NCBI GenBank assembly: GCA_022424955.1
Contig: JAKMGK010000060.1
Coordinates: forward strand, 1 to 44,115
Source: Flavobacteriaceae bacterium
Lineage (GTDB): Bacteria > Bacteroidota > Bacteroidia > Flavobacteriales > Flavobacteriaceae
Direction of reading: 5' to 3'
DNA: 44,115 nt
In this document: in pieces, positions 8,991-18,033 of the stretch
How positions within the stretch are numbered: position 1 is the stretch's first letter
Layout: each line of letters opens with the position of its first letter
The notes under the pieces: model-generated
What the model saw: the letters and a program-made list of their open reading frames with translations, nothing else
The model's database searches: none
What the model was told of the DNA's origin: nothing
Program-made: the position numbers and the translations under genes

Positions 8991-10100
8991 ATGAAGAGGA
9001 AATCAACTATTCTAATCAGCGCAAAAAAATGCGTCGCTTTACTGGCCATCTTATTTGCCAGTTTTGCTTTTGCGAACAATAAAGAAGACGCTAATGGGGG
9101 CGACCTCAAAACCGAAATCAAAGAATATATTGCACATCACTTGCTGGACTCTTATGACTTTAGTTTGTTTTCATATACAAACGAGGCGGGAGAGCATGTT
9201 TATGTAGGGGCTCCATTACCAATTATTTTATGGGATAATGGCCTCAAAGTTTTTTCTTCTTCTAAATTCCATCACGGAGAAACAGTAGCTGCAGTCGACG
9301 GTAATTACTATGCCCTCTACCACAACAAGATTTATAAGACAGATGCAGAAGGAACGATAAACTTAGACGAGACAAATCATCCCACTAACCTTAAGCCTTT
9401 AGACTTGTCTATTACAAAAAGCGTTGTAAGTATGATTTTAGTCTTCGCTTTAATGTTTTTCTTATTTAAGAGTTTAGCAGATTCTTATGCAAAGAACGGG
9501 GGTGTTGCCGCAGGAGTTGGACGTTTCTTTGAACCCATTGTTTTATATGTTAGAGATGATATTGCAAGACCAAATATTGGGGAAAAGAAATACAAAAAGT
9601 ACATGAGTTTTTTGCTAACGGTTTTTTTCTTTATTTGGTTCCTTAATATTTTAGGCTTAACCCCGCTAGGAGTGAATGTTACCGGAAATATTGCTGTGAC
9701 CTTTGGGCTAGCACTATTGACTTTTTTAATCACAAATCTTACAGGAACAAAAGATTACTGGTTACATATTTTTGATCCATTAGGCAGTAGTATGGCATGG
9801 TATGCTAAAGTGCCGCTTTACATTATATTGATTCCTATTGAAGTACTTGGGGTCTTTATTAAACCGTTTTCTCTATTGATTCGTTTATATGCGAATATGC
9901 AAGCAGGTCATATCGTTTTGATGAGTTTAATTGGGCTAATGTTCATATTTAAAAGCTGGTTAGGAAGCCCCTTGTCTTTTGGACTTGCTTTTGCTATATC
10001 GTTAATTGAAGTTTTAGTTGCCTTATTACAGGCATATATATTTACGATGCTTTCTGCACTTTACTTCGGCTTTGCCGCCGAGGAGCATGAGCATCATTAA
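8991..10100 (+). CDS. atpB: F-type ATP synthase subunit a
   Basis: This is the membrane stator subunit that forms the proton half-channels against the c-ring; it has 369 residues. The first 30 residues look like a signal sequence (ALLAILFASFAFA). An extra periplasmic region of about 110 residues follows, a feature of Bacteroidota AtpB that makes it longer than the 271-residue E. coli protein. The C-terminal half contains the conserved helices, including LLIRLYANMQAGH with the essential arginine, and a late IEVLVALLQAYIF helix. The ATG at 8991 begins the signal sequence. It is followed after 56 bases by atpE. Confidence 0.95.
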   Translation: MKRKSTILISAKKCVALLAILFASFAFANNKEDANGGDLKTEIKEYIAHHLLDSYDFSLFSYTNEAGEHVYVGAPLPIILWDNGLKVFSSSKFHHGETVAAVDGNYYALYHNKIYKTDAEGTINLDETNHPTNLKPLDLSITKSVVSMILVFALMFFLFKSLADSYAKNGGVAAGVGRFFEPIVLYVRDDIARPNIGEKKYKKYMSFLLTVFFFIWFLNILGLTPLGVNVTGNIAVTFGLALLTFLITNLTGTKDYWLHIFDPLGSSMAWYAKVPLYIILIPIEVLGVFIKPFSLLIRLYANMQAGHIVLMSLIGLMFIFKSWLGSPLSFGLAFAISLIEVLVALLQAYIFTMLSALYFGFAAEEHEHH

Positions 10101-10156
10101 ACCAAAAGCTATGCATGTGTATAGTTATAATGATTGTCTAATTTAAATCAAACACT

Positions 10157-10348
10157 ATGGAAATTCCAGTAATGGTAGGAGCAGGATTAGTTGTAATTGG
10201 TGTCGGAATGGGGATCGGTCGTATCGGTGGATCTGCAATGGACGCAATTGCTCGTCAACCTGAAGCTTACGGAAAAATTCAGACAGCAATGTTAATCGCT
10301 GCTGCCTTAATTGAAGGAATTGGTTTTGCTGCATTATTCGCAGTATAA
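10157..10348 (+). CDS. atpE: F-type ATP synthase subunit c
   Basis: This is the rotor-ring proteolipid of 63 residues, a hairpin of two helices joined by the polar loop ARQPEA. The ion-binding carboxylate is E53 in LIEGIGFAALF. The residue after it is glycine rather than Ser/Thr and no glutamine sits at the matching place in helix 1, so it resembles proton-type more than sodium-type rings; that is inference. A strong hairpin with a T-run follows, before atpF. Confidence 0.96.
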   Translation: MEIPVMVGAGLVVIGVGMGIGRIGGSAMDAIARQPEAYGKIQTAMLIAAALIEGIGFAALFAV

Positions 10349-10361
10349 CTAAATCATTTAG

Positions 10362-10401
10362 AAACAAAGCTGCACGCGGTTGGCGGTAGCTTTGTTTTTT
10401 T
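10362..10401 (+). terminator. Hairpin with T-run between atpE and atpF (likely partial terminator)
   Basis: AAACAAAGCT (10362-10371) pairs perfectly with AGCTTTGTTT (10388-10397) across a 16-base loop, and seven consecutive T run from 10395 to 10401. This is the form of an intrinsic terminator, yet the operon continues. Partial termination would give more atpE message than downstream subunit message, matching the high copy number of subunit c. An mRNA-stabilising 3' hairpin is an alternative. Confidence 0.7.
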
Positions 10402-10423
10402 CGATTGAATAACTCAACAGAAT

Positions 10424-10924
10424 ATGGAAAAATTATTAGAAGAATTTTCGTTAGGTTTATTTTTTTGGCAAACACTACTGTTTGTGGGGCTTTTATTACT
10501 CTTAGCTAAATACGCTTGGAAACCTATTTTGTCTGCTGTAGAAGAACGCGAAAATACCATTAAAGATTCCCTTGAAGCAGCCGAAAAGGCGAAAGCAGAC
10601 ATGGAAGCGGTGCAAGCAGATAACAAACGTATCTTAAAAGAAGCGAGAGTAGAACGCGATGCCCTTTTAGCAGAGGCAAAGAAAACAAGCACTCAAATTG
10701 TGAACGATGCTAAAGAAGCTGCTCAAGCAGAAGCAGATAAAATTGCTGCAGCGACACAAGAGGCAATTCAGCAAGAAAAAAATGCCGCAATCAACGATAT
10801 AAAAGCTCAAGTAGCTGGATTATCTGTGGATATCGCGCAAAAAGTTTTACAAGGAGAATTAGCCGATCAAAAGAAACAAGAACAACTGGTTGAAAAACTA
10901 GTGAACGATATAGAGATTAAATAA
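10424..10924 (+). CDS. atpF: F-type ATP synthase subunit b
   Basis: This is the peripheral stalk subunit of 166 residues. One N-terminal membrane helix (LFFWQTLLFVGLLLLLAKYAWKP, about residues 11-32) is followed by a long charged helix rich in Ala, Glu and Lys. That helix forms the coiled-coil stalk holding the catalytic head against the a subunit. Only one b gene is seen, so a homodimer is expected. The stop is three bases before the atpH start, indicating coupled translation. Confidence 0.95.
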   Translation: MEKLLEEFSLGLFFWQTLLFVGLLLLLAKYAWKPILSAVEERENTIKDSLEAAEKAKADMEAVQADNKRILKEARVERDALLAEAKKTSTQIVNDAKEAAQAEADKIAAATQEAIQQEKNAAINDIKAQVAGLSVDIAQKVLQGELADQKKQEQLVEKLVNDIEIK

Positions 10925-10927
10925 GCG

Positions 10928-11476
10928 ATGAAAAACACGCGTGCCGCATTACGATATGCAAAAGCAGCCCTAAATCTTTCTTTAGAACAAAAGAAAGAAG
11001 AAGCTGTTGTAAAAGATATGCAAGAAATTGTTGCCGTGTTCGAGGCAAATAAAGAGCTGTCGGTTTTTTTAGAAAATCCTGTTGTGGCAAACCAAGCAAA
11101 ACAAGACGCCTTAGTAAACGTGTTTTCTGCCTTGCAGCCTCTCAGCAATCAGCTTATTGCCCTTTTAGCAAACAATAACCGTATTGATTTGCTTGCTCAA
11201 GTTGCTACGGCATATTTGTCTTTATTAAAAAAACATCAAGGTAAAGAAACCGCGGTTGTCACAACAGCTGTTGCTTTAACCCCTGATTTAGAAAAAGTAA
11301 TCTTAGCTAAAGCAAAAGAGATGTCTTCTGCTCACATTAGCCTAGAAAACAAAATTGATCCATCCATTACGGGAGGATTTATCCTTCGAATTGGCGATTT
11401 GCAATACAACGCAAGTGTTGCCCATCAATTAGATCAATTGAAAAGAGAATTGACACAAACGAATTATAGCGCATAA
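10928..11476 (+). CDS. atpH: F-type ATP synthase subunit delta
   Basis: This protein has 182 residues. The N-terminal helical bundle (RAALRYAKAALNLSLEQ) binds the tip of the alpha subunits. The C-terminal region contains DPSITGGFILRIGDLQYNAS, the conserved segment of the delta/OSCP family that contacts the b stalk. Length, order between atpF and atpA, and the three-base gap to atpF all support the call. It is cytoplasmic and part of the peripheral stalk. Confidence 0.95.
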   Translation: MKNTRAALRYAKAALNLSLEQKKEEAVVKDMQEIVAVFEANKELSVFLENPVVANQAKQDALVNVFSALQPLSNQLIALLANNNRIDLLAQVATAYLSLLKKHQGKETAVVTTAVALTPDLEKVILAKAKEMSSAHISLENKIDPSITGGFILRIGDLQYNASVAHQLDQLKRELTQTNYSA

Positions 11477-11486
11477 ATAAAAAACT

Positions 11487-13064
11487 ATGGCAGCAATTAA
11501 ACCCGCTGAAGTTTCAGCAATCTTAAAAGACCAACTAGCAGGAATGGACATGACTTCTTCTTTAGACGAAGTGGGAACAGTATTGGAAGTTGGAGATGGA
11601 ATCGCCCGTGTATATGGCCTTTCTAACGCACAATACGGAGAATTAGTTCGCTTTGACTCTGGCTTAGAAGGAATGGTCTTAAACCTTGAAGAAGACAATG
11701 TAGGGGTGGTATTATTAGGCCCTTCAAAAGGTTTAAAAGAAGGTGACACCGTAAAACGCACCGATACCATTGCCTCTATTCAAGTGGGTGAAGGAATTGT
11801 GGGACGAGTAGTTAATACATTAGGAACCCCAATTGATGGTAAAGGCGCTATTGAAGCAGACCTGTTTGAGATGCCATTAGAGCGTAAAGCGCCTGGGGTA
11901 ATCTATCGTCAACCCGTAAACGAACCCATGCAAACTGGAATTAAATCGATCGATGCGATGATTCCTGTAGGGCGTGGACAGCGTGAATTAGTGATTGGTG
12001 ACCGTCAAACTGGAAAAACAACCGTTTGTATTGATACTATTTTAAATCAAAAAGAATTTTATGATGCCGGCGAGCCTGTGTACTGTATCTATGTTGCCAT
12101 TGGACAGAAAGCATCTACAGTTGCTGCCATTGCAAAAACATTAGAAGATAAGGGAGCACTAGCCTATACAACCATTGTTGCCGCTAACGCATCAGACCCA
12201 GCACCAATGCAGGTATATGCCCCTATGGCAGGAGCGGCTATTGGAGAGTACTTTAGAGACACGGGTCGTCCAGCTTTAATCATCTATGATGATTTATCTA
12301 AACAAGCTGTTGCTTACCGTGAGGTATCTTTATTATTACGTCGCCCACCGGGACGTGAAGCTTATCCTGGAGATGTATTCTACTTACACTCGCGTTTATT
12401 AGAGCGTGCTGCAAAAGTGATTGCCGATGACGATATCGCAAAAGGAATGAACGATCTTCCTGACGCTTTAAAAGACAAAGTAAAAGGAGGAGGTTCTCTA
12501 ACCGCTTTACCCATTATCGAAACACAAGCAGGAGACGTTTCTGCTTATATCCCAACGAATGTAATTTCGATCACAGATGGGCAGATTTTCTTAGAATCCG
12601 ACTTATTTAACTCTGGGGTTCGTCCAGCGATTAACGTGGGAATTTCGGTTTCTCGTGTTGGAGGTTCAGCACAGATTAAGTCGATGAAAAAAGTATCAGG
12701 GACCTTAAAACTAGACCAAGCACAGTTCCGCGAACTAGAAGCTTTTGCAAAGTTTGGTTCAGACCTTGATGCAGCGACCCTTAATGTAATTGAAAAAGGG
12801 CGCCGTAATGTTGAAATCTTAAAGCAAGCTCAAAATGATCCCTATACGGTAGAAGATCAAACAGCCATCATCTATGCTGGATCAAAAAACTTATTGAGAA
12901 ATGTCCCTGTTGATCAAGTAAAAGCCTTTGAAACAGCTTATTTAGAAGAGCTTAATGCAAAACATCGCGAAACCTTAGACACCATAAAAGCAGGTAAATT
13001 AACAGACGAAGTACTCGACACCCTCAATGCAGTGGCGAAAAGTATTTCTGCTCAATTTGAATAA
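11487..13064 (+). CDS. atpA: F-type ATP synthase subunit alpha
   Basis: This is the non-catalytic nucleotide-binding head subunit of 525 residues. The Walker A loop is [25 protein letters not shown] contains the Walker B strand, and [19 protein letters not shown] is the alpha/beta family signature. An N-terminal extension of about 25 residues contacts delta. No internal damage is seen. It lies ten bases after atpH and six bases before atpG. The catalytic beta subunit is not in this window. Confidence 0.97.
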   Translation: MAAIKPAEVSAILKDQLAGMDMTSSLDEVGTVLEVGDGIARVYGLSNAQYGELVRFDSGLEGMVLNLEEDNVGVVLLGPSKGLKEGDTVKRTDTIASIQVGEGIVGRVVNTLGTPIDGKGAIEADLFEMPLERKAPGVIYRQPVNEPMQTGIKSIDAMIPVGRGQRELVIGDRQTGKTTVCIDTILNQKEFYDAGEPVYCIYVAIGQKASTVAAIAKTLEDKGALAYTTIVAANASDPAPMQVYAPMAGAAIGEYFRDTGRPALIIYDDLSKQAVAYREVSLLLRRPPGREAYPGDVFYLHSRLLERAAKVIADDDIAKGMNDLPDALKDKVKGGGSLTALPIIETQAGDVSAYIPTNVISITDGQIFLESDLFNSGVRPAINVGISVSRVGGSAQIKSMKKVSGTLKLDQAQFRELEAFAKFGSDLDAATLNVIEKGRRNVEILKQAQNDPYTVEDQTAIIYAGSKNLLRNVPVDQVKAFETAYLEELNAKHRETLDTIKAGKLTDEVLDTLNAVAKSISAQFE

Positions 13065-13070
13065 ATCGCT

Positions 13071-13931
13071 ATGGCGAACTTAAAAGAAATACGTAATCGG
13101 ATTGCCTCGGTCTCCTCGACCATGCAGATCACTTCTGCCATGAAAATGGTTTCAGCTGCAAAGCTTAAAAAAGCGCAAGATGCGATTACCGCTATGCGAC
13201 CGTATTCAGACAAGTTAACAGAGCTGATCCAAAACCTAAGTGGCGCAATTGATGGTGATACGCCCAACCCTTACACGCAGGTTCGTCCTGTAAAAAAGGC
13301 CTTGTTAGTTGTCATTACCTCTAATCGCGGTTTATGTGGTGGGTTCAATTCTAATATCATTAAAGCGACGAATAGTTACCTTGCAAAGCATGCAAACGAA
13401 AGCGTTGACCTTATCACGCTAGGAAAAAAAGGAAACGATATTCTTGCTAAAAACAACAACATCAACGCAAATAATAATGCGATTTTTGATGACTTAAGCT
13501 TTAATAATGCCAGTGATATCGCAGAGGCCTTTATGGAGGCATTTGCCCAGAAAGAATACGACCGTGTGGATGTGGTTTACAACCGTTTTAAAAATGCCGC
13601 AACACAGATTGTTACTTCAGAAACTTTATTGCCTATCTCTGCAGAAACAGAAGACAGCAATAGCGCAACGGCAGACTATATCTTTGAGCCTACGCAAGAA
13701 GAAATAGTTAACGAACTATTGCCTAAGAGTGTCAAGATGCAACTCTTTAAAGCCTTAAGGGATTCTTTTGCCAGTGAACATGGAGCTCGAATGACTGCCA
13801 TGCACAAAGCCACAGATAACGCAACAGAACTAAGGGACCAACTTAAATTGACCTACAATAAAGCACGTCAAGCTGCCATTACAAATGAAATTTTAGAAAT
13901 CGTTGGTGGTGCAGAAGCCCTCAACAACTAG
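13071..13931 (+). CDS. atpG: F-type ATP synthase subunit gamma
   Basis: This is the central rotor shaft of 286 residues. The N-terminal coiled-coil helix starts MANLKEIRNRIASVSSTMQI, and the C-terminal helix contains ARQAAITNEILEIVGGAEAL, both highly conserved. A central ITSNRGLCGGFNSNI segment forms the Rossmann-like domain. This is the last ATP synthase gene here and a terminator follows. atpD (beta) and atpC (epsilon) are absent, as usual in Bacteroidota where they form a separate operon. Confidence 0.96.
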   Translation: MANLKEIRNRIASVSSTMQITSAMKMVSAAKLKKAQDAITAMRPYSDKLTELIQNLSGAIDGDTPNPYTQVRPVKKALLVVITSNRGLCGGFNSNIIKATNSYLAKHANESVDLITLGKKGNDILAKNNNINANNNAIFDDLSFNNASDIAEAFMEAFAQKEYDRVDVVYNRFKNAATQIVTSETLLPISAETEDSNSATADYIFEPTQEEIVNELLPKSVKMQLFKALRDSFASEHGARMTAMHKATDNATELRDQLKLTYNKARQAAITNEILEIVGGAEALNN

Positions 13932-13956
13932 TACTTTTTAGATTATCATTTTTAAG

Positions 13957-13984
13957 GCCTCTATCTAATGTAGGGGCTTTTTTT
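13957..13984 (+). terminator. Intrinsic terminator of the atp operon
   Basis: GCCTCTA (13957-13963) pairs with TAGGGGC (13971-13977), with one G-T pair, around a seven-base loop; seven T follow directly. It lies 26 bases after the atpG stop and fits a rho-independent terminator closing the ATP synthase operon. Confidence 0.8.
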
Positions 13985-14083
13985 ATACATTTATTCCTGT
14001 AATAACACCCCAAGTCATATCTATAAGAATCTTCTCCCTACCAGAAGTAGCCTGTATTGGCTTGTGGCATAACCCATTCTGCC

Positions 14084-15076
14084 ATGAAAAATCTCTTTAG
14101 CAACTATACCCTTTTGTTTCTTTGCTGTGTCCTTTTTGCCTGTAAAAAAGACAAAACCCCATCGGACATAATGACTGAAACTCCGCAAACAAGTATTATT
14201 TCACCCACTACTGCTGTTACCAACACAACTAATGGTGGAACTACTGTAGCTACAACTACAACAAGCATTTCAAGTAGCACAGGGGGCGATGCTTTTCCCA
14301 TAGACGCTCCGGTAATTCTTGCCTATTTTCCTTCCTGGTCAGAAAACTGGGTTAGTATAGGACAAGAATCTAAATTAAGAGATGCTCCGGCTTTTGTAAA
14401 CCACCTTTTTTTAGGGTTTGCTAAGCCAAATTCACAATACGAAAAAGGCAGTTATGATCTTTCTGGCACAGGAATAGAAGTCCTCTATGACGGCTGTACT
14501 TTAAAGGAGAGTGTTGCCGCTTTGAAAACGAAGGGGATTAATGTGATTCTCTCTTTTGGTGATGAAACTTATTGAAGAGATGAAAACTCCTATAATATTG
14601 ATTGCCAACAAATTAAAGATTTAGTAGATGATATTGGCTTTGCTGGAATTGACTGGGATTTTGAACCAGATGGATCATTCCAACAAATCGGCGGTACAAT
14701 CAACGTAAACTGCTTTATAACTTTTTTTACGGAATCTCGAAAGTTAATGCCCCGAGAAGAGGGCTATTTGTTAGCCTGTGCCCCGGCGGGGGTTGGTGCC
14801 TTAGGAGGTCAATTTAATGATGATCCTTCTTCTCCTAATCGATACGATCAACGAAACGTTCTCACGGGAGAATCAGACGCCATCTTGTTTCAAGGAATGC
14901 AACCCACTAACGGGATCAATCTTTTTGGTTTTGGCTCTACGGGACATATGATCCCTGTGATCGAGGCAGTAGGAGACGAAATTGACCAACATTTTACTTA
15001 TATTGAATTGGGCTTTGAAATAATCGCTTTAGTGATCATTATCATTTTCTATATCTCAAGCAGGCGAATTAAATGA
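14084..15076 (+). pseudogene. GH18 chitinase-like lipoprotein gene interrupted by an in-frame TGA
   Basis: The ATG at 14084 starts a lipoprotein signal (lipobox VLFAC) followed by a Thr/Ser-rich linker and a glycoside hydrolase 18 barrel. An in-frame TGA at 14573-14575 (codon 164) stops translation after SFGDETY. The same frame continues open to 15076 and contains GFAGIDWDFEPDG, the DxxDxDxE-type catalytic signature of GH18 with its acid/base Glu. The stop is probably a mutated TGG. The C-terminus also looks wrong: after GDEIDQHFTY the barrel is replaced by a hydrophobic tail (EIIALVIIIIFYISSRRIK), so the last third seems deleted or fused to unrelated sequence. The ancestral role was probably hydrolysis of chitin or related glycans. 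It overlaps the next gene by four bases. Confidence 0.82.
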
Positions 15077-15627
15077 AAGTAATAATTAAATTCCATTCAG
15101 AAAACATTTCTTTTATTCCTTTAAAAGAAGAACATATTGCGCCAATTAATGTCTTACATTCCTTTCCAGAAGTCGCTCGAAACAACACCATTGGCCTCCC
15201 GAAGGACTTAGCAACTACCGCTGAAATCTTAGCCGACAAACTCTCGCCCCTTCATGAAGAGGCCCTGGGATGGGCTCTATATAACAAGGAGAATATTTTT
15301 ATCGGCGAAGCCGGAATAAGCCTTGCTCCGCAACGATTTAAAAAGGCAGAAATAAGCTACTCCCTTCAGCCTAATCAATGGAATAAAGGCTTGGGGACCG
15401 AACTTGTAAAACAACTTATCAAACACTGTTTTAACGCCTTAGATTTACATCGTGTAGAAGCAGGAGTAGCGGTTCATAATCACGCTTCTATTCGGGTGCT
15501 AGAAAAAGCAGGAATGATTCGGGAAGGAATTCATCGAAAGATCCTCCCATTAGCTTCTGGGTGGACAGACAACTTTTCTTATGCCATTTTAAAAGAGGAA
15601 TGGAATACACTAGACGGTAACGTCTAG
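15073..15627 (+). CDS. GNAT family N-acetyltransferase (RimJ/RimL-like)
   Basis: This acetyltransferase has 184 residues. The N-terminal ENISFIPLKEEHIAPI is the usual first strand of RimJ/RimL-type GNATs. The acetyl-CoA site is around QWNKGLGTELVKQLIKHCF, and VAVHNHASIRVLEKAGMIREG is the conserved C-terminal motif. The substrate is unknown; protein N-termini or small amines are typical. Its ATG overlaps the stop of the GH18 pseudogene (ATGA), and its 3' end overlaps the convergent manA gene by 18 bases. Confidence 0.85.
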   Translation: MKVIIKFHSENISFIPLKEEHIAPINVLHSFPEVARNNTIGLPKDLATTAEILADKLSPLHEEALGWALYNKENIFIGEAGISLAPQRFKKAEISYSLQPNQWNKGLGTELVKQLIKHCFNALDLHRVEAGVAVHNHASIRVLEKAGMIREGIHRKILPLASGWTDNFSYAILKEEWNTLDGNV

Positions 15628-16584
15628 TAGCTGGGCCTTGCCTTGGAAAACAACCTCATTTAAAGCTGCAGGAATTAACACACACTGCCCCTTTTCTAAA
15701 GACAAGATGTGATCATTTGACGTTACAGTAAGCGTCCCATCAATACAAATTAAAATACTAAAGGCCGCTCTTTTCGAATAATCCATGGGGTAAGCCCCCT
15801 CAATGGGTAAGAAAGCGGTTGTAAAATAAGCAGTTTTGAGGATAGTATTGACTCGGTTGAGGTCTTTAGAATAGTTTATTTTGTGTTTTTTATGTGCAGA
15901 AAAATCCAGCGCATCAATGGCTTGCTGTGTATGTAATTCGCGTGTTTCACCAGTTTTAGTATCAATGCGGTTAAAATCATACACCCGATAGGTTACATCA
16001 GACGATTGTTGTATCTCGGCTAGAAGTACACCTCCACCAATGGCGTGAATTAACCCTGCTGGCACATTGACCACATCTCCAGCGGTTACTTTTTCACGGT
16101 GGAGCACCTCTTCAATGCGGTCCTCGGCCAATAATCCTGCATATTGTTCGGCATCAATATTTTGATTAAACCCCAGGATCAATTCAGCATCGGGGTCAGC
16201 ATCAAGGATATGCCACATTTCATTTTTTCCACTTGCGTTGTGTCGCATCTTTACCAACTAATCATTGGGGTGTACTTGAACTGAAAGCGGTAAAAGTGCA
16301 TCGATAAACTTGATCAATAAAGGAAAGGTGTTCCCATAGCTAGCGATACATTTTTTACCCAAAATTGCTTCGGGAAATGCGGCGTTCATTTCGGGGAGCG
16401 TTTTCCCTTTCCACTGCCCATCTTCGATTACAGAGGGGAAGCCATCAACAGCAGAAATTCTCCAAGACTCACCAATACCTTCGTCTTTGCAGTTTTTATT
16501 TAGTTTTGTTTTCAATTTTCCTCCACCCAAAAGGCGATATTGGAATTGAGGCTGAAAACGAAAAGGAGGAATGTTTTTAGACAT
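15610..16584 (-). pseudogene. manA: Class I mannose-6-phosphate isomerase interrupted by an in-frame TAG
   Basis: Phosphomannose isomerase interconverts fructose-6-P and mannose-6-P for GDP-mannose and glycan synthesis. The N-terminal part (16584-16261) reads through GGGKLKTKLNK, EGIGESWRIS and LPLSVQVHPND, then hits TAG at 16260-16258. The same frame resumes at once with LVKMRHNASGKNEMWHIL and runs to 15610, including HAIGGGVLLAEIQQSSDVTYR. Joined, the two parts make a colinear protein of about 323 residues with its metal-binding His and Glu residues. In homologues a Glu or Lys follows HPND, so GAG or AAG to TAG is the likely single change. The downstream part could be re-initiated at an ATG at 16257-16255 or 16248-16246, but would lack the first metal-binding region. 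Confidence 0.88.
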
Positions 16585-16639
16585 ATTTTATAAATGTAAA
16601 TCTAGAGGATTCGTTCTTGATAGGGTAGATTTTTACGAA

Positions 16640-17758
16640 TTATCTATTAAAGGCTCTAAAAACATTTTGTGCAGCAGTTTCAAGAAGTTTTTTAACTTCG
16701 GCTTTAGACTCTTTCATTGACATGGGTCTATCTTGAATTGGAAAAACTGCCGTGAAACCTTCTTTATAAAAGGATTCATGAGGCCCTTGTAAATTAGCCG
16801 TCAGTCCAATGATTGGGATTTTGTGGTTTTTGGCCATACGTGCTATTCCTACCGTGAGTTTTCCATTGATAGATTGTGTGTCCATTTTTCCTTCTGCGGT
16901 AAAGATCAGATTTGCATTGGCAACGAATTTTTCAAGCTGAATCATCTCTGCCAAATGAGAAAACCCAGGTTCCAAAGTTGCATTAAAAAAGCCAAACATA
17001 CCTGCAGCAGTGCCTCCAGCAGCTCCACCTCCTTCAACACCTTCCATATTTCGATCAAACTTTTTTTGACAACACTTAGACAAATTGGACAAGCCATTTT
17101 CTAACATTTGGATGTCAGTAGCAGACGCCCCTTTTTGCGGACCATAAACAGCAGTAGCTCCGTTTTTCCCCAATAAAGGGTTGTTAACATCGCAAGCAAT
17201 TTTCCATTTAATTTTTGCGTCAATAGGGGCAGCAACAATACTGTCTAGATCGTTAAGAGCACCGCCTCCCAAAGCTATTGCTTTTCCGTTCTGATCTAAA
17301 AGCTGTCCGCCCAATGCTTGAAAAATTCCAGCACCTCCATCATTGGTAGCACTTCCACCTATTCCCAAAATAATTTGGGTGCATCCCTTTACTATAGCAT
17401 CTTTGATTAAAATTCCTGTCCCAAAGGTAGAGGCGCGAAGAACATCGCGTTGTTCTAACGGGATTTGAGCTAGACCAGAAGCTTGAGACAATTCTATCCA
17501 TGCACATTTTTCCTTTTCGAACATGAAATAGTTTGCCCAAATTTTTCCTCCTATAGCATTATATGTTTCACATTCCACCAGTTTTCCGTCTGCATGCGAA
17601 CATAAAACATCAAGCGCACCCTCGCCACCATCTGAAAAGGGGATATTTACTACTTCTGCAGTTGAAAGACAATTTTTAATTCCTCTTTTTATTGCTTTGC
17701 CTACGTCGCGGGCAGATAAACTTTCCTTAAATGAATCGGGTACAATTAGTATTCGCAT
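16640..17758 (-). CDS. Glycerate kinase (GarK/GlxK family)
   Basis: This is a 372-residue member of the glycerate kinase type 1 family, which phosphorylates D-glycerate to 2-phosphoglycerate (or 3-phosphoglycerate). Recognisable segments are the start MRILIVPDSFKESLSA, FSDGGEGALDVL, GIGGSATNDGGAGIFQALG and FTAEGKMDTQSINGKL near the C-terminus. It would feed glyoxylate or serine breakdown products into glycolysis in the cytoplasm. It is intact, and its length matches the family. It lies 55 bases upstream of the damaged manA on the same strand and diverges from dut. Confidence 0.92.
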   Translation of the reverse strand: MRILIVPDSFKESLSARDVGKAIKRGIKNCLSTAEVVNIPFSDGGEGALDVLCSHADGKLVECETYNAIGGKIWANYFMFEKEKCAWIELSQASGLAQIPLEQRDVLRASTFGTGILIKDAIVKGCTQIILGIGGSATNDGGAGIFQALGGQLLDQNGKAIALGGGALNDLDSIVAAPIDAKIKWKIACDVNNPLLGKNGATAVYGPQKGASATDIQMLENGLSNLSKCCQKKFDRNMEGVEGGGAAGGTAAGMFGFFNATLEPGFSHLAEMIQLEKFVANANLIFTAEGKMDTQSINGKLTVGIARMAKNHKIPIIGLTANLQGPHESFYKEGFTAVFPIQDRPMSMKESKAEVKKLLETAAQNVFRAFNR

Positions 17759-17953
17759 TGATCAAAATAGTTTAGGTAAAATATAACTAATCTCTAAGAT
17801 AAAGACAAAATAACCCAATAAAACACCAATCTCCTCGTCAAATTTTAAAAAATATAGGATCGAAAGAACGTTGGTTTTAATACTTTTTTTCTGGTGGAAA
17901 TATGTGTGCGATAAATATGGTAAAGTCAGTTATTCGCGATGAAAAAAACCGTT

Positions 17954-17990
17954 AATAACCTAAGGATATCTCCTTTATAAGGAGGTTATT
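17954..17990 (+). promoter_or_regulatory. Nested alternative hairpins upstream of dut
   Basis: AATAACCT (17954-17961) is complementary to AGGTTATT (17983-17990). Inside, AAGGA (17962-17966) can pair with TCCTT (17971-17975), or CCTT (17972-17975) with AAGG (17979-17982). The inner pairings are mutually exclusive. There is no long T-run, so it is not a plain terminator. It lies 44 bases before the preferred dut start and could be a leader structure; function is not established. Confidence 0.4.
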
Positions 17991-18033
17991 CTTGCGCACA
18001 CATTTTGTATTTTTAAAAAAAGAAAATTTTGAT

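Noticed and set aside
8976-8992. tRNA T-loop-like TTCGAAT copies before atpB
   Set aside because: Two short TTCGAAT copies occur, but no cloverleaf arms or CCA end surround them.
10867-11148. Minus-strand gene opposite atpF/atpH
   Set aside because: It is an open frame in the shadow of well-conserved ATP synthase genes, with no recognisable protein features.
14573-14575. TGA as selenocysteine codon
   Set aside because: The position is not a redox or active site in GH18, and no SECIS-like hairpin follows; a mutated tryptophan codon is simpler.
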